This document shows positions 1 to 10,850 of a stretch of DNA of 64,000 nt, in pieces; positions within the stretch are counted from its first letter, which is position 1; every line of letters begins with the position of its first letter. The DNA is from Adiantum capillus-veneris. Lineage: Eukaryota > Streptophyta > Polypodiopsida > Polypodiales > Pteridaceae. Made by a program: the position numbers and the translations under genes. The stretch covers positions 65,430,248 to 65,494,247 of the forward strand of contig CM043944.1 in NCBI GenBank assembly GCA_014529385.2, read 5' to 3'. The notes under the pieces were generated by a model that searched no databases, was not told the origin of the DNA, and saw nothing but the letters and a program-made list of their open reading frames with translations.

Positions 1-297
1 TACAACAGATATGGAGATAACGTGGCAAAGGGAAAAATGGCTTCAGAAACTCAAGAACCGCCTCCAAAAATTGATCAACCTGGAGCTCTTTTTATGTATG
101 ATAAAAAAACAACCAGGGTCTCTACCTATAACGAGAATGTGGGAATTTTCAGGCATGAGGGCGAGGGAGTAGTCTCTTATTTTTTATGCAAAGAACCCTA
201 CCCAAACAAATTAAGCAAAGACAAGGTTCTTTACTTATTCTCTTATGAAATTGCTATGGGGAAGGATATCATTTTTGTTGATAGGTACGGATGATAA
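1..297 (+). pseudogene. F: leader or N-terminal gag fragment
   Basis: Frame 1 is open from the window edge to two stops at 295-300, about 98 codons, and continues upstream. It holds no domain I recognise. The peptide is rich in charged and aromatic residues and ends DIIFVDRYG. Its place ahead of the gag core suggests N-terminal gag or a leader frame of F. An in-frame ATG at 22 is available but need not be the real start. Confidence 0.35.
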
Positions 298-761
298 TAC
301 AAACATATTCTCCCAGAGGAGGTAGAAAAGGCAACAGTTCCAAACATCAACATATGCCCCCGAAGAAGTAACAAGGTTCACCTATACCCCTAGCAAGTCG
401 ACAAATCCATTTTTAGAAGAGTACGATGGGACCTCACATTCTAACCAACAACAGACGTTCAACTACCAGAACCAGTAAGCAACCCAACCAGCATTGCAGG
501 CATGGCTTCGATAAAGTGCGACATTAGAACAAGACCGAAATCAAGATGGTTATCCAGCGCACGAGGGCTAAGAGATTTACAAGAACCACCACTCTATTCA
601 CGGTATCAAGGCGAGAGTAAGCAAAAAACTAACGAGTTTGAAGAGATGAACCACCTCTTGCAAAAACCATCAAAAATTATGGCTTAGGGGCACCTCTGGA
701 AGAGGAACCCTCCCACTACCGAAGGCCAGAGGAGGTATATCAAGTAGGACGAGGAGAACCA
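298..761 (+). other. F: degraded stretch between leader and gag core
   Basis: No frame is open across this 460-bp stretch. A 61-codon frame at 502-687 shows no domain. It is probably decayed gag N-terminal or leader sequence. Confidence 0.3.
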
Positions 762-2052
762 ATGATGAGATTTGTAGACCATCATAGAATTAGACCTTCT
801 CAGGTGCAAAAATGGGTAAACAAGAAATACACGGGAAACGGAGATCCTAGGGATCATGTAGCAGCCTTTGTGTGTGTAACTAGAGCTAAAGAGGTGTTAG
901 ACTTCCCTACCCAATTTACAGGGTTTGGACTTACCCTAGAGGAGGATGCTGCTACTTGGTTTGACTCTATGGAGCGTAGAGACTTTGAGTCTATGGAGGA
1001 GGTGTTTGACGAGTTTATTGAGGAATTATCACAAAGGGGGATATCTCATTATACAATCTCACAACTCCATAAATTCAAACAGAAAGAAGGGGCATCTGTG
1101 CGAAAGGCAGCCCTACGAGTAAAAAGATATGTGAAGTTCTGCCCTGTGGAAGAACTGTCAACTCAGTCTAGACTTATGCTTATATTTATTCAAGGACTAA
1201 GGAACACAGATCTCCAGAAGGACTTACATATGAAGAGGAGCACGACGTTAAATGAGTTAACTAAGGAGGCTCTTTAACTTGTAGACAATTGTGTGATCTA
1301 CAAGGAGGGTGAATTCAAGGATCTTGATGACGATTCATCCTCACAACAAAGTGGAAGCAAGTCCGCTAAGACAACACCGAAAGGAGAAGTAGCTGTAAGC
1401 CAAGAGCATCTTGTAGAGGAAGTGCTAAAAAAGATTAATATGTATGTCAAGCCTCAGGCTAAACAGCCAAAGTGGTGTGCTATTGAACAAAAATTGACAA
1501 ACCATGTGACAGAGGAATGTTATTATAACAAGGGATATGTGAGAGAGCAACCTTATTCTCCCTAAGCTCAGGTAGCATCTCCTCAACTTCCACCGATGCC
1601 TAGGTATCAAGCAGGCAACCTACTAGGACCTCTAGGGGTAGAAAGACCACAACCAGTATTTGGGCAGCAACCAGCCCTACCAGGATTACGACCAGTTGAC
1701 ATAAGATACACACCATTAGTAAACGAACCAGAAGAGAAGGCTTTGGTACCTATGCATGCATATTACGAAGATTACAGTGGATATGCTACAAATCCTGTCT
1801 ATTATCTACTAGAAGAACCCCCAACGCCAGAACCTTGGAGCATGATGGGAAGTGCACGACCACCAATAACTGCACATGCAGCAGGAGAAGGAAGATATAG
1901 CTTGGATGAACGAACAGTGTTGTTTATCGCCAATGGAGGCATGGGCGGGTAGAGGCATGCATACCAACAAAGAGGAGCTCAAGGAGCACCTCAATAGCCT
2001 AAGGGACCCTACTACAAGTGTGGTGGAGACCATCGGCTAAGAGATTGTCCTC
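762..2052 (+). pseudogene. gag: F: gag core with decayed zinc knuckles
   Basis: Frame 3 carries a typical retrotransposon gag core: GLTLEEDAATWFDSM, then FDEFIEELSQRG and LHKFKQKEGASVRKA (762-1277). A stop at 1275-1277 is followed in the same frame by a knuckle-like segment near 1472-1520 (WCAIEQKLTNHVTEEC, second Cys lost), a P/Y-rich linker, and a second knuckle at about 2008-2050 (YYKCGGDHRLRDCP, first Cys changed to Tyr). Stops also occur at 1563-1565 and 1950-1952. The protein would assemble the virus-like particle and bind element RNA. The C-x2-C-x3-H-x4-C spacing of the second knuckle is common in plant gypsy gag. Confidence 0.75.
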
Positions 2053-3450
2053 ATGATGAAAATCATTAGAGTCAACGCATATTGCACAGAGTCTGGAATT
2101 ACTCATTTGATTCCTGATTGCCCTAAGAACCCGAGAAAAGGAGCAAAAACTACCTTGAACATACTGGAAGCAGTGCCTTCCAATGGAGGGTCAAAAAACA
2201 AGACAGTAATACCTATTCAGGCAGTGACACGAGCCCAAGCTCAAAGAATGACAAATGAACCCATAATTGAAGAGCCAAAGACCGATGCCCCAAGTGCAGA
2301 AATGAAAAATAAGAGAAGCACTTCTAAAGCTAAAAAGGCGTGTATGAAAGCCATGAGAGAACGAGAGAAAACGGCTCTATTCGAGGAGTTAAAACACACA
2401 TAGGATAGATTAGAGCGGTTAGAGGATCTAACTAGTATAATCTCACACACTGCGGCAACCATAGGGCCCAAGAAAATAGTAGAATTCAAAAGTGCAGGAT
2501 CAGGAGGATCAGTGTTGGAAAAAAAGGTAAATGAGCAATTAGACGCGCTTTTAAAAGCATACGAAGCCAGACTAAAAAACGACCAAACCCAAGAGCAAAG
2601 ATGGAGGACTTATCCATATGCAAAAATAAAAAAACAGAGGTTGGAAATGTGTCGAAAGATGATTGAAACAACCCAATCCTTGATAGAAAATCGTCTTGGT
2701 AAACCTGCAAGTTGGCACGAAGTACCAGCTCCAACCCCTATCAAACCAGCTTTAGAGAAACAAGTAGACACGAAGGAGAGACTCACGACTGCCTCTGAGT
2801 CTAGGAGAGAACCTATCATAGTGCCAAATACAACATATGAGACAATTGATGGTTTCCAACCTAAAACATTGGTAGAAATGGGTAAGCACCTGTGGAAGCA
2901 AATCCATGATGCCAATGAAGCTAACAGGGTGAGCCACCAAATAAATAGCACAAAAAACAAGAAAAATGAGATCTTACCTCCCATTGAAGAATTTGAGGTA
3001 AGATCACAAATGAACTTTGATATGCATTCACAAGGGGGAGACCAAGGATCAATTAGTTCGGGGCACAGCCAACCAGACTCGCTAAAAACTCTACCCTCAG
3101 ATTACCTAGGGGAGTATGAAGCTAAGTATGAGGTGAGAGCAATCCCATCTCAAGGACTTTCTTCCAGCAAAGTGATGGATTCACAAGGGTTGATTGAGTT
3201 ATTCTCCACCCGTGTGGCATGCACAATCACATTAGCCGAACTCCTGAGGTTACGGCCAAACATGTGGACCACCGTAGGCAAATGCTTAGAAAAATTTGGA
3301 GTAAAAGATCCCACCTCGAAGCTTCAAGATGGGATCAGAGAATTGGACAAGCCTAAACTAAACACTAGGCCAGTACCTTTAAACAAGGTTGGAGAATATT
3401 GCGAGGGAGAAGATGGAAATACCACACTACCAGTAGAATTCAAGGAGTAG
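2053..3450 (+). pseudogene. F: gag C-terminal and linker region with third knuckle
   Basis: Frame 1 is open apart from one TAG at 2401-2403, about 465 codons. It begins with a third knuckle-like motif (YCTESGITHLIPDCP, one Cys replaced by Ser). A Lys/Arg/Glu-rich helical stretch with coiled-coil character follows (2290-2700), then a long low-complexity linker to the protease. No further domain is recognised. The protease frame (from about 3435) overlaps its end in another frame, either from mutation or from a frameshift signal; I cannot tell which. Confidence 0.6.
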
Positions 3451-3777
3451 TTTCCAAAGCTATTCTTGACAGCGAAGCAGGAGTCGCTATCGCCACCAAG
3501 GAAATCTGAAAAAAATGGGGAAAACCGGCTTTGAGAGATACCATAATGAAATTGCAACTGGCAGATGGGTTCATGGAAAAGCCTCTAGGACTTTTAGAAA
3601 AATTAATTGTCACCTCGTGCGTTGATTTCGACAAAAAGAACAATTACAAGATCATCTTGGGAAGACCATTCATGAGACAATTAAAGATGGTCTAGGATTG
3701 GGGTTACGACCACATATACCTCAGACATGGCAAGACTACAACCAAAATATACCTAAAAGACCATAGTTACAAAGATG
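3435..3777 (+). pseudogene. F: first retropepsin (PR1), between gag and RT
   Basis: Frame 3 reads AILDSEAGVAIATKEI, then a stop, then KKWGKPALRDTIMKLQLADG and later YKIILGRPFMRQLK. This is the retropepsin pattern: catalytic triplet (normally DSG or DTG), hydrophobic flap region and closing ILGRP. The catalytic triplet is DSE here, so it is inactive. Stops at the expected Trp positions (TGA in KEI*KKW and TAG in MV*DW) show point decay of a once intact domain. It would have processed gag-pol. Confidence 0.7.
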
Positions 3778-4637
3778 TGAACCAGACACCAGTGGAAGAG
3801 TTTGATTCAGCTACATTGGTAGGGTTCGAACTCTTAGCATAGTCAGGGCAGAAAAAAGAGCTATGGATGTACGGAGCTTCACATTGTGGGAGCTTAAAAT
3901 GAGATGAATGCGTCTTAGAAAGAGCTATTGAGGACAAGGATTACATTCCAGAACTTTTTCCTGAAGATGCCTTAGAACCTCTGGAATGGGAATACATACT
4001 AGCAACATTGGATGTCTGTACCATTACAGATAGCCCAACGACAAAAAATTTACGATAAGGATGGCTATGATGTGCTACCCTATTACATGGTAAGCCTTAT
4101 ACCAGCAGGAGATGAGAAGGTAGAACCACTAGAACAATAAGAGTTTTATGACTCCTCTGAGCATTTGGAGTTAAATAACGATGCAGATAACGAATATTCA
4201 GACAGCTCAAGCGAGTGTGGGGAGAAAACAGTGAATATCAAGTTTTATGATTTTGCCAATCAACACCCTAGACGCCTGGAACTCTATAGAAAAAAAGAGC
4301 ACAAAATAAAATTAGAGAGAACCTGATGCCCAGGATAAAAGATAAAACTCACTATCTAATGCTTGTCAAGGTAGAGGATTGTGTAAAAGACCAAATATCA
4401 GGAAGATTCTCAAGAGTTCGAAGGAAAAGGACGCGTGAGGAAATACAACAAGTAAGGAAGACTAAAATAGAAACAAAATCAAAAAAATCTCAACAATCAA
4501 AACAGGAAAAAACAAAAGACCCAGAGTGGAACAAAATGGAGCATTAAAAGAAATACCAAGAAATAAAACGGTCGTTACGAGAGGTATGCACTACTAAGTG
4601 AGAAAGTGATGGTAAGGAGGAGTTAGAAAAAGAAAAC
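3778..4637 (+). other. F: acidic and basic linkers between PR1 and RT
   Basis: Broken coding sequence. An acidic part (3790-4230, many Glu/Asp, several stops) is followed by a Lys/Arg-rich part (4326-4547, 73 codons, KTKIETKSKKSQQSKQE). No domain is recognised. By position it is the protease-RT spacer. Confidence 0.4.
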
Positions 4638-5621
4638 ATGAATGTACCATCCCACCATAAAAAATTCACCATCCAGACCACAAAAATCATAATGACACCA
4701 CCAATGAGGGAAAGAATAAACCAGGAATCTTACGATGGGCCGAAAAATGCAAAACGGATAGACCTCGCTGCGCCAGGCGAAAAGCCTCAGCTGGTCTATC
4801 TAGCAACTGATTTGGAGCCTGAAGAAGAAGAACTGCTAACACAACTTCTCAAGAAGTATAAAGATGTGTTTGCATGGTCCTACAAAGACCTCAAAGGAGT
4901 TGATCCATCGATATGCCAACATACAATTCCGTTGAAATCAGATGCCAAACCTAGCAAACAATGTCCTTACACATATAATGACACATTTGCTAAACGAATC
5001 AAAGAGGAGATTGACAAGCTGATGGATGCTGAATTCATCTATGAAATCAAGCATACAGATTGGGTGTCACCCATTGTGGTTATCCCCAAAAAGAACAAAA
5101 AACTGTGTGTGTGTGTGAACCTCAAAAAAGTAAACGCAGCCACAATAAGGGATAATTATCCCTTGCGGATCACAGAACATGTACGTGAGAGGGTGGCTGA
5201 AAAACGGGCTTATTCCTTCCTAGATGGGTTTTTAGGGTATAACCAACTGGCAATTGCAATAGAGGATCAACACAAAACAGCATTTTCCATAGAATGGGGA
5301 ATATATGCATATAGAGTTATGTCTTTTGGCTTAACCAATGCCCCAACTACCTTCTAAAGGTTAATGACTCATACGTTCAAAGAATACCTGAGAATATTCT
5401 TAGAAATATATATGGATGATCTCTGTGTTCACTCTCTTCTACGAGAAGAACATATTGACCATTTACAAAAGGTATTTGAGAAGTGCAGAACATATCGAAT
5501 CTGTCTCAACCCGGAAAAGTGCATTTTTATGGTTAGGCAAGGCTGCATCTTAGGACATATTGTCTCAAGAAATGGCATAACCACTGACCTAGACAAAATA
5601 AGAGTCATAGTAGACTACTAA
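4638..5621 (+). pseudogene. pol: F: reverse transcriptase
   Basis: Frame 3 shows the Ty3/gypsy RT motifs in order: TDWVSPIVVIPKKNKK (motif 1), VNLKKVNAATIRDNYPL, AYSFLDGFLGYNQLAIA (motif A), YAYRVMSFGLTNAPTTF (motif B), IYMDDLCVHS (motif C, the catalytic DD) and ILGHIVSRNGI. One TAA at 5355-5357, in place of the Gln usual after APTTF, interrupts it, and the frame ends at 5619-5621. It would copy element RNA to DNA. Confidence 0.9.
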
Positions 5622-6376
5622 TGCCAAACAAGTACAATCCTTCATGGGACACTGCGGATATTATCGAAGATTCATATATATGTATGCAGTCATTGCACAA
5701 CCTCTGTATCGTTTATTAGTCAGTTTCGACTGGACCGAAGAGTGTGAAAATTCATTCCAAAAGCTTAAGGAAAACCTTGTATCAGCACCTGCACTTAAAG
5801 CTCCAGATTGAGAAAGATATTCCATGTTGACGTTGATGCATCTGCATACGCAATTGGGAGTATTCTGGCTCAACCTGGAGACGGAACGATGGATTTCCCA
5901 GTTTGTTATGCAAGCCGACAGCTAAATAGTGCAGAAAAGAACTACACAACCACTGAAAGAGAGGGATTAGGAATGATTTATGCTGTAAAGAAATTTCGGC
6001 ATTATTTGCTCGCAAACAAATTTTTGTTCTTCACAGATCATCAAGCTCTTTTGTATCTTGTAAATAAACCATGCAATACTGAAAGAATTGTATGCTGGTT
6101 TATTTATTGCTAGAGTTTGACTTTACAATGGTAGTAAAAAAGGGTAAAACTCAGCTACAGGTGGATCTTCTTTCAAGGCTGCAAAACCGGGAAGCTTCTG
6201 AAGGAGTAGACGATGACATACCTGATGCTTATCTTTTCAATATTGAAATGATACCCAAATGGTCTCAGGAAATTGTTAGCATTCTTTCCTTTGGAGGTAG
6301 ATTTGATAACAAGGAAGACAGATCCAAACAACAAACAATTCGACAAACAAAAAACTTCCAGTTGATTGTAGAATGA
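5622..6376 (+). pseudogene. F: RT thumb/connection and RNase H
   Basis: The frame shifts at about 5621: AKQVQSFMGHCGYYRRFI and WTEECENSFQKLKENL are the usual RT-RNase H connection. RNase H follows at 5808-6113 in another frame: FHVDVDASAYAIGSILAQ (first catalytic Asp), YTTTEREGLGMIYAVKKFRH (Glu) and FFTDHQALLYLVN (Asp). After one more frameshift near 6095, LLLEFDFTMVVKKGKTQLQV and DLLSRLQNRE complete it (to 6376). Unlike elements A to C there is a single RNase H with its catalytic residues kept, so F is not of the dual-RNase H type. Confidence 0.8.
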
Positions 6377-6379
6377 CTG

Positions 6380-6616
6380 TACCATCTAGGCTCGGACCAA
6401 ATTCTACGATTATGTATAAATCCAGAGGAATTCGAGTGTTATCTTGGAGAATCACACGTCCAAGATTGTGCATTTCACTGTTCAACAATGAAAACATACC
6501 AAAGACTGAAACAATTAGGAGTTTATTAGACAACTATGTATGTTGATACACATGCTTATGCTAACAATTGTACTATATGTAGTGACAAACCACCGGCGGA
6601 TCACGCGACATTGTTT
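6380..6616 (+). pseudogene. F: first HHCC integrase-type zinc module (degraded)
   Basis: Frame 2 reads FHCSTMKTYQRLKQLGVY, a stop, TTMYVDTHAYANNCTIC. The shape (His-rich start, KTYQRLKQLGVYW.TMYVD, closing C-x2-C) is that of the H2C2 zinc-binding module in front of retroviral-type integrases. Stops at 6527-6529 and 6617-6619 break it. A second such module follows about 350 bp on in the same frame, which is unusual. Confidence 0.6.
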
Positions 6617-6619
6617 TAG

Positions 6620-7019
6620 GTTAACATTGCACTTGCATGGAGTCAATATATCATTCATTTCGTAACAACAAGGACATTTCCTGAAAACATAACAAAAGCG
6701 CGAAAAAGAGCTATAGAACTGGAGGCTTACGACTTCAATTTAATTGGGAATCAACTCTACAAGCGAGGAAAGGACAATCAACTTAGAATCTGTGCAAGTG
6801 AAAGCGAATACCTTCTGATTCTGGAACACGCACATGGAGGAATAAGTGGAGGCCATTTTTCAGGTGATAAGACGTCATAAATTGTCTTAACCGCAGGAAT
6901 ATGGTGTCCTACATTGCATATGGATGCTAAGGAATTTGTAAAGCGTTGTGACACATTTCAACGCACTAAGGTGCCCATAAAGAGAGATGAGATGCCACTA
7001 CGGCCAATGATGGGAGCAC
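6620..7019 (+). pseudogene. F: second HHCC integrase-type zinc module
   Basis: Frame 2: the usual pre-module segment (NITKARKRAIELEAYDFNLI, then GNQLYKRGKDNQLRIC), then HAHGGISGGHFSGDKT, a TAA at 6878-6880, IWCPTLHMDAKEFVKRCDTF. The last Cys of C-x2-C is Phe. It leads straight into the integrase core, so this copy holds the standard position. It would bind zinc and help integrase multimerise. Confidence 0.75.
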
Positions 7020-7588
7020 GGGCATTTTCAAAATGGGGCATTGATTTTGTGGGGCCTATTTGACCCCCTGCATATCGCACCCATACCCAATATATCATTG
7101 TGGCTACAGACTATCTCACAAAATGGGCGGAGGCCAAGGCAACACAAAAAGCAGACGCAAGGACCACTACACAATTTTTGTATGAGAATGTCTTTGTACG
7201 ATACGGACTACGAATAGAAATTGTCAGTGATCGAAGAACACATTTTTTTAATGAAGTCATTGAATATCCGCTAGTGGAATTCATGGTCATACGCAAAAAA
7301 TCTGTTCCATATCATCCACAGGAAAATGGACAAGCTGAGGCCACAAATAAAACACTATGCACTGTTCTGACTAAAATTGTCTCAGAGTCAAGGACAGACT
7401 GGGATCAGCAGTTACACTCAACACTATGTGCATACAAGGTAGCTTACAAAACATCAATCGGAGCAACACCGTACAACATGGTGTTTGGTCTAAACTCTAT
7501 ATTACCCATAGATTTTTTTAATTCCAACTCTACGAGTAGCGAAACGCTTAGAATGGACAGGGCATGTGCTCTCTTCAAGAATAGATGA
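7020..7588 (+). pseudogene. F: integrase catalytic core
   Basis: Frame 2, directly after the second zinc module: KWGIDFVGPI (first catalytic Asp), a TGA at 7061-7063, YIIVATDYLTKWAEAKAT, YGLRIEIVSDRRTHFFN (second Asp), VPYHPQENGQAEATNKTL (Glu) and ATPYNMVFGLNSILPI. The D, D-35-E triad is kept despite the stop. This is the DDE strand-transfer enzyme that would insert the cDNA. Confidence 0.88.
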
Positions 7589-7855
7589 TCTTGAAAGGCT
7601 AGATGAACTTCGACTGAGAGCTGTAGCTTCTATCTATGCTAAAAAGACAAGACAAAAAGAGTTTTTTGACAAGCATGTGCGCACGAAAGAGTTCAAAACA
7701 GGTGATTATGTACTTGTTTATACTTTGAAGCAACATGCCAAGAAACTTAAAAAGCGAGGGATGGGACCCTTTGTGATTAGTGACTTATCACAAAGTGGAG
7801 CTGTCAAAATTGCTACATTGGCAGGAGAAAAAATACCAAATTGGATTAGTGGGTG
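7566..7855 (+). pseudogene. F: integrase C-terminal domain
   Basis: Frame 3 continues the integrase after a frameshift: EFKTGDYVLVYTLKQHAKKL, KRGMGPFVISDLSQSGAVKI and PNWISGCWLK. The GPF.I and V.I.TL.G pattern is the small beta-barrel that ends gypsy integrases. The frame shifts back at about 7853, and the protein then runs on into the downstream domain. Confidence 0.75.
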
Positions 7856-8392
7856 TTGGTTAAAAAGTATCATTTACCACTAACACAAGATATGCTTCAG
7901 CAAATCCATCAAGAGAAACAACGGATGAAGGAGAAACAGAGGGTACAAGAAGAAGCCCAAGTAGAAGCAAAAGAACGCATTGCAAAAAGAAGACTTCTAC
8001 GACAACAACAACAAAGTGGATCACCATTGCGAATAAATGCTATTCGACTAATGAATTTTGGTGAAGACACAATGGAACCAATAATTAAAGTCAAAGTGGG
8101 TAGCAATCAAGTTGAATCGACGGCATTGCTTGATTCTGGAGCTCAAGAAAATCTGATCTCTTACAAATTATATAAACAGCTCAAGCCCAAAGATCAACTA
8201 CATCCTACTCCACAAGTGTTGAAAAGTAGTACATCACATTCGCTAAGAACATTGAGCTGGACTATATTGCATGTACTAATACATCAATATATCTACCCCC
8301 ACAAGTTTTACGTGGTTGAGGATGAGAGCACACTACACCCCATGTTGTTGGGACAACCTTGGCAAAAAGAGTATAATGTGCAGATAGATTGA
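7853..8392 (+). pseudogene. F: post-integrase extension with a second retropepsin-like domain (PR2)
   Basis: Frame 2, 179 codons, open throughout. It starts with the normal integrase ending (KKYHLPLTQ), then a Gln/Lys/Glu-rich helix (QQIHQEKQRMKEKQRVQEE). A retropepsin-like domain follows: MEPIIKVKVGSNQVESTALL, then DSGAQENLISYKLYKQL, later FYVVEDESTLHPMLLGQPW. The DSG triplet, the hydrophobic strands and the closing LLGQPW match the fold signature better than PR1 does. A domain of this kind after integrase is not part of the usual gypsy pol order. Alternatives: a ligand-binding or processing domain with a dead or recruited fold, or a remnant of another element fused by deletion. Confidence 0.7.
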
Positions 8393-8470
8393 AATTCGGA
8401 TACAACCAAAATTTAGCATGCACAAGAACAACAGGTGGTAGCATTTTCTTAGCAAACCCAAAAGGATAGG

Positions 8471-8731
8471 ATGATAGCACCACAATCACTGGATAAACAA
8501 CGAAAAGGATGGGTGCCACTTAAGAACAACACGATACCCATGAAGAACAACCAGGGAACTACCAACCATGTTCACTACAAACATAAAACAACACAAATAG
8601 CAGTGAAAATATCAAGGCTAGGAACACGCAAAAAACAAGTATGGGTGCGGAAGGATAGAGGTGACATGGCAAACCAAGCGACTTTTGCAAGAAAGACGAT
8701 CAAACAGAGAGCTGTAGAGTTACAACTTTGA
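8471..8731 (+). CDS. F: small basic reading frame of unknown function
   Basis: An 86-codon frame with ATG at 8471, rich in Lys, Arg, Gln and Asn (KISRLGTRKKQVWVRKDRG). I recognise no domain. It lies between the PR2 stop and the polypurine tract, so it could be the decayed tail of the pol extension or simply chance. Confidence 0.25.
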   Translation: MIAPQSLDKQRKGWVPLKNNTIPMKNNQGTTNHVHYKHKTTQIAVKISRLGTRKKQVWVRKDRGDMANQATFARKTIKQRAVELQL

Positions 8732-8958
8732 CTTGCAAAGAAAATCCGCCAACCAAATCAACACCAAACAGGAAACCTCGACGTCGAATACCAATAAGCA
8801 TCTTGCGTACTCCCTCCTCTCGCACAACATTGATTTTTCCATGCATTGACTGAGTATGCATCAAATAGGGCCACATGACAAGGCCGCTCATTAGCACAAT
8901 TTTTAACCCATGCACTACACATGCGCTGAGGCGACACCTTGTCATCCGGAGGACTCAG

Positions 8959-9023
8959 ACTAGGAGGGGGGAAGGCATTCTCAAATGCGGACCCAATGAA
9001 GGTAAAAAGAGCAAAAAAGGGCA
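8959..9023 (+). other. F: candidate polypurine tract and 3' LTR start
   Basis: Two purine runs fit a plus-strand primer: TAGGAGGGGGGAAGG at 8961-8975 and AAAAAGAGCAAAAAAGGGCA at 9004-9023. The second is followed directly by TG (9024), the usual LTR start. The first is very like the tract of element D at 20904-20915. Without a matching 5' LTR the choice is open. Confidence 0.4.
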
Positions 9024-10565
9024 TGATTTTTGACTATTTTGAAGGGTTTTCGTTTGATTGCGAAATTTTCTAGACTAGCCTAAGTACATATGCCCTTATA
9101 CAGCATGAATCTACAAGTATATGGGGCCAAACACTAAATCAAGCCCCTAGGTGTGTGTATATATGTAAAAATAGCCATTTTTCGGGCAAAATATTGGTAA
9201 AACGAAGAAATCCGGCCATAAAAATTGCATGTGAGTGTATATAGTGTTTTGCAGTGATTTTTTTCAATTATTATCATTTTTTAAGAATTTTTTTGGGTTT
9301 AATTTGCTATTTTCTTTTTAATTTTACTAATTATCGGTAGAAAAACTTCAAAAATACAAAAAGCAGGTGAAATATGGTTGTAATGAAAAACAAAAAATAT
9401 GGGGATAATCAGTGACTATAGGAAAACCTATAGTAAAATGGGGGTGCAATTATGTGAATGGAGCGGAAGGCGTGTTTTGGCTAGATTTTGACCGAAACGT
9501 CAAATTTCTCGGAAACTGGGCAAATGGAGTCCAAATCAAGAATTTTTTGAGCCTAAACTGCATCTCGCAAGAAGTTGGGAGCACATGTAAAATTTCATAA
9601 AAAGTGGTTCAGGGATCCCCATTATAAGATTTTTTCACTTCACTTAGAGCTCATTTCTACTATTTCCTACTTGAGAGAGAGCTCTTGCCACCTAGAGCGA
9701 ACCGGACTTCCAGCTGCTTCTACAATGCGCACGACCACCCGACAGGCTCCAGATATGAGAGGTAGGCTCACCACCTTGAGCTTTTCGCGTATGTTTGATG
9801 TTTTGTCGCGAAAACTAGTGTAGGGCTCACACGAGAAACGGGTAGTAGAGACCTATAGGTAGAGGTGGCCACCTAATGGCTAACCCAAAAGCAATAAGGC
9901 TTCATTGGCGGGTTACCCTAGCATAGGAGACCACTCTTGAATGCACAAAAGTAGCAAAAAACCATTGGAAAAAACCCTAACTTCTAGAGCCCTGCAAGAG
10001 GCCACCAAATGGTAAATCGGTGGAAAGTCGCCCAAATGCTACCAAAACTCATGGGTAGGAGCATCTCGACATTCTCTACAAGGCTATATAGCCCACGTGG
10101 CCATAAGGCGACCTGACGTGGGACTAAGCTTCAGAAACGGCATCAGACACACAAAGCGTCAACTAGCTCTCACGGCCAAACCGGATGTCTGTTTGCCACC
10201 AAACTTCACGAGCGGATTTCCTAGACCATCAACAATCAAGTCCTATGGTGGTAGACCACCACAAGTCATCGATGACAGGTGAACGCAACCACAGGCGCAT
10301 CTAGAGCGACAAATTACCAAATGGAGCTCCGGTGAAGCCAAAGCCAACAAAAACCATATGGCAAGGATCCCCAAGGAACCAGGAAGCTATGGAGACTAAC
10401 ATCAAGAAATTTCATCGCCAAAAAGCACTCCAAGAGTCAGAAAATGGCTCAGAGGCTCTGAAAGCCAAACAGGGAGTTTCTATCTATCTATTTGATTGTT
10501 TTATTGAAATAGGGCTTAAAGGGGACTCAGGGGGGCTCAGGGCATGTACCAGTAGCATTTCTCAT
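9024..10565 (+). other. Non-coding stretch, probably LTR of F and flanking sequence
   Basis: AT-rich first (9100-9420), more mixed later, with no supported frame. It contains a perfect 8-bp hairpin (9415-9434) and two short perfect palindromes, ACCTATAGGT at 9851-9860 and AGGTGGCCACCT at 9862-9873. I could not find an LTR end or primer site here. Confidence 0.3.
9415..9434. repeat. Perfect hairpin, 8-bp arms
   Basis: ACTATAGG, a 4-base AAAA loop, then CCTATAGT. A perfect inverted repeat in otherwise AT-rich sequence, of unknown meaning. Confidence 0.6.
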
Positions 10566-10850
10566 ATAAATTTCATCAGGAGATGCTCAAGGCCATGTTT
10601 GGGAACCAAAATCAACATCTCGCCTCATACACAACTTCTACATAGCTTATACATGCTAGCTAGCCATCAAGTTTCATCACATTTGGACAAGAGTTGACCT
10701 CATATGCATAAAAAAACGGAAAGTCGGAGCATAGAGGCAATAATGGGTCATAGACCTACCAAAACTAGTCCAAATCACATGAAACTTGCACAATATACTC
10801 AATAGCACATTGCCAAGCTAACTATGGGTCAGATATGAAAATTAATGAAA

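Larger units (their letters stand above)
1..9023 (+). mobile_element. Element F: degenerate Ty3/gypsy LTR retrotransposon, 5' end outside window
   Basis: Remains of gag, retropepsin, reverse transcriptase, RNase H, two HHCC zinc modules, integrase and a second retropepsin-like domain follow one another on the plus strand, in the Ty3/gypsy order (RT before integrase). Many stops and frameshifts make it a dead copy. Its 5' LTR lies before the window. Purine-rich tracts at 8959-9023 suggest the 3' LTR starts near 9024, but with no second LTR to align this boundary is uncertain. Codons and frames are far more damaged than in elements A and B, so it is probably older. Confidence 0.85.

Noticed and set aside
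3435-3450. Programmed frameshift between gag and protease in F
   Set aside because: F has many mutational frameshifts and no clear slippery site with structure; it cannot be told from decay.
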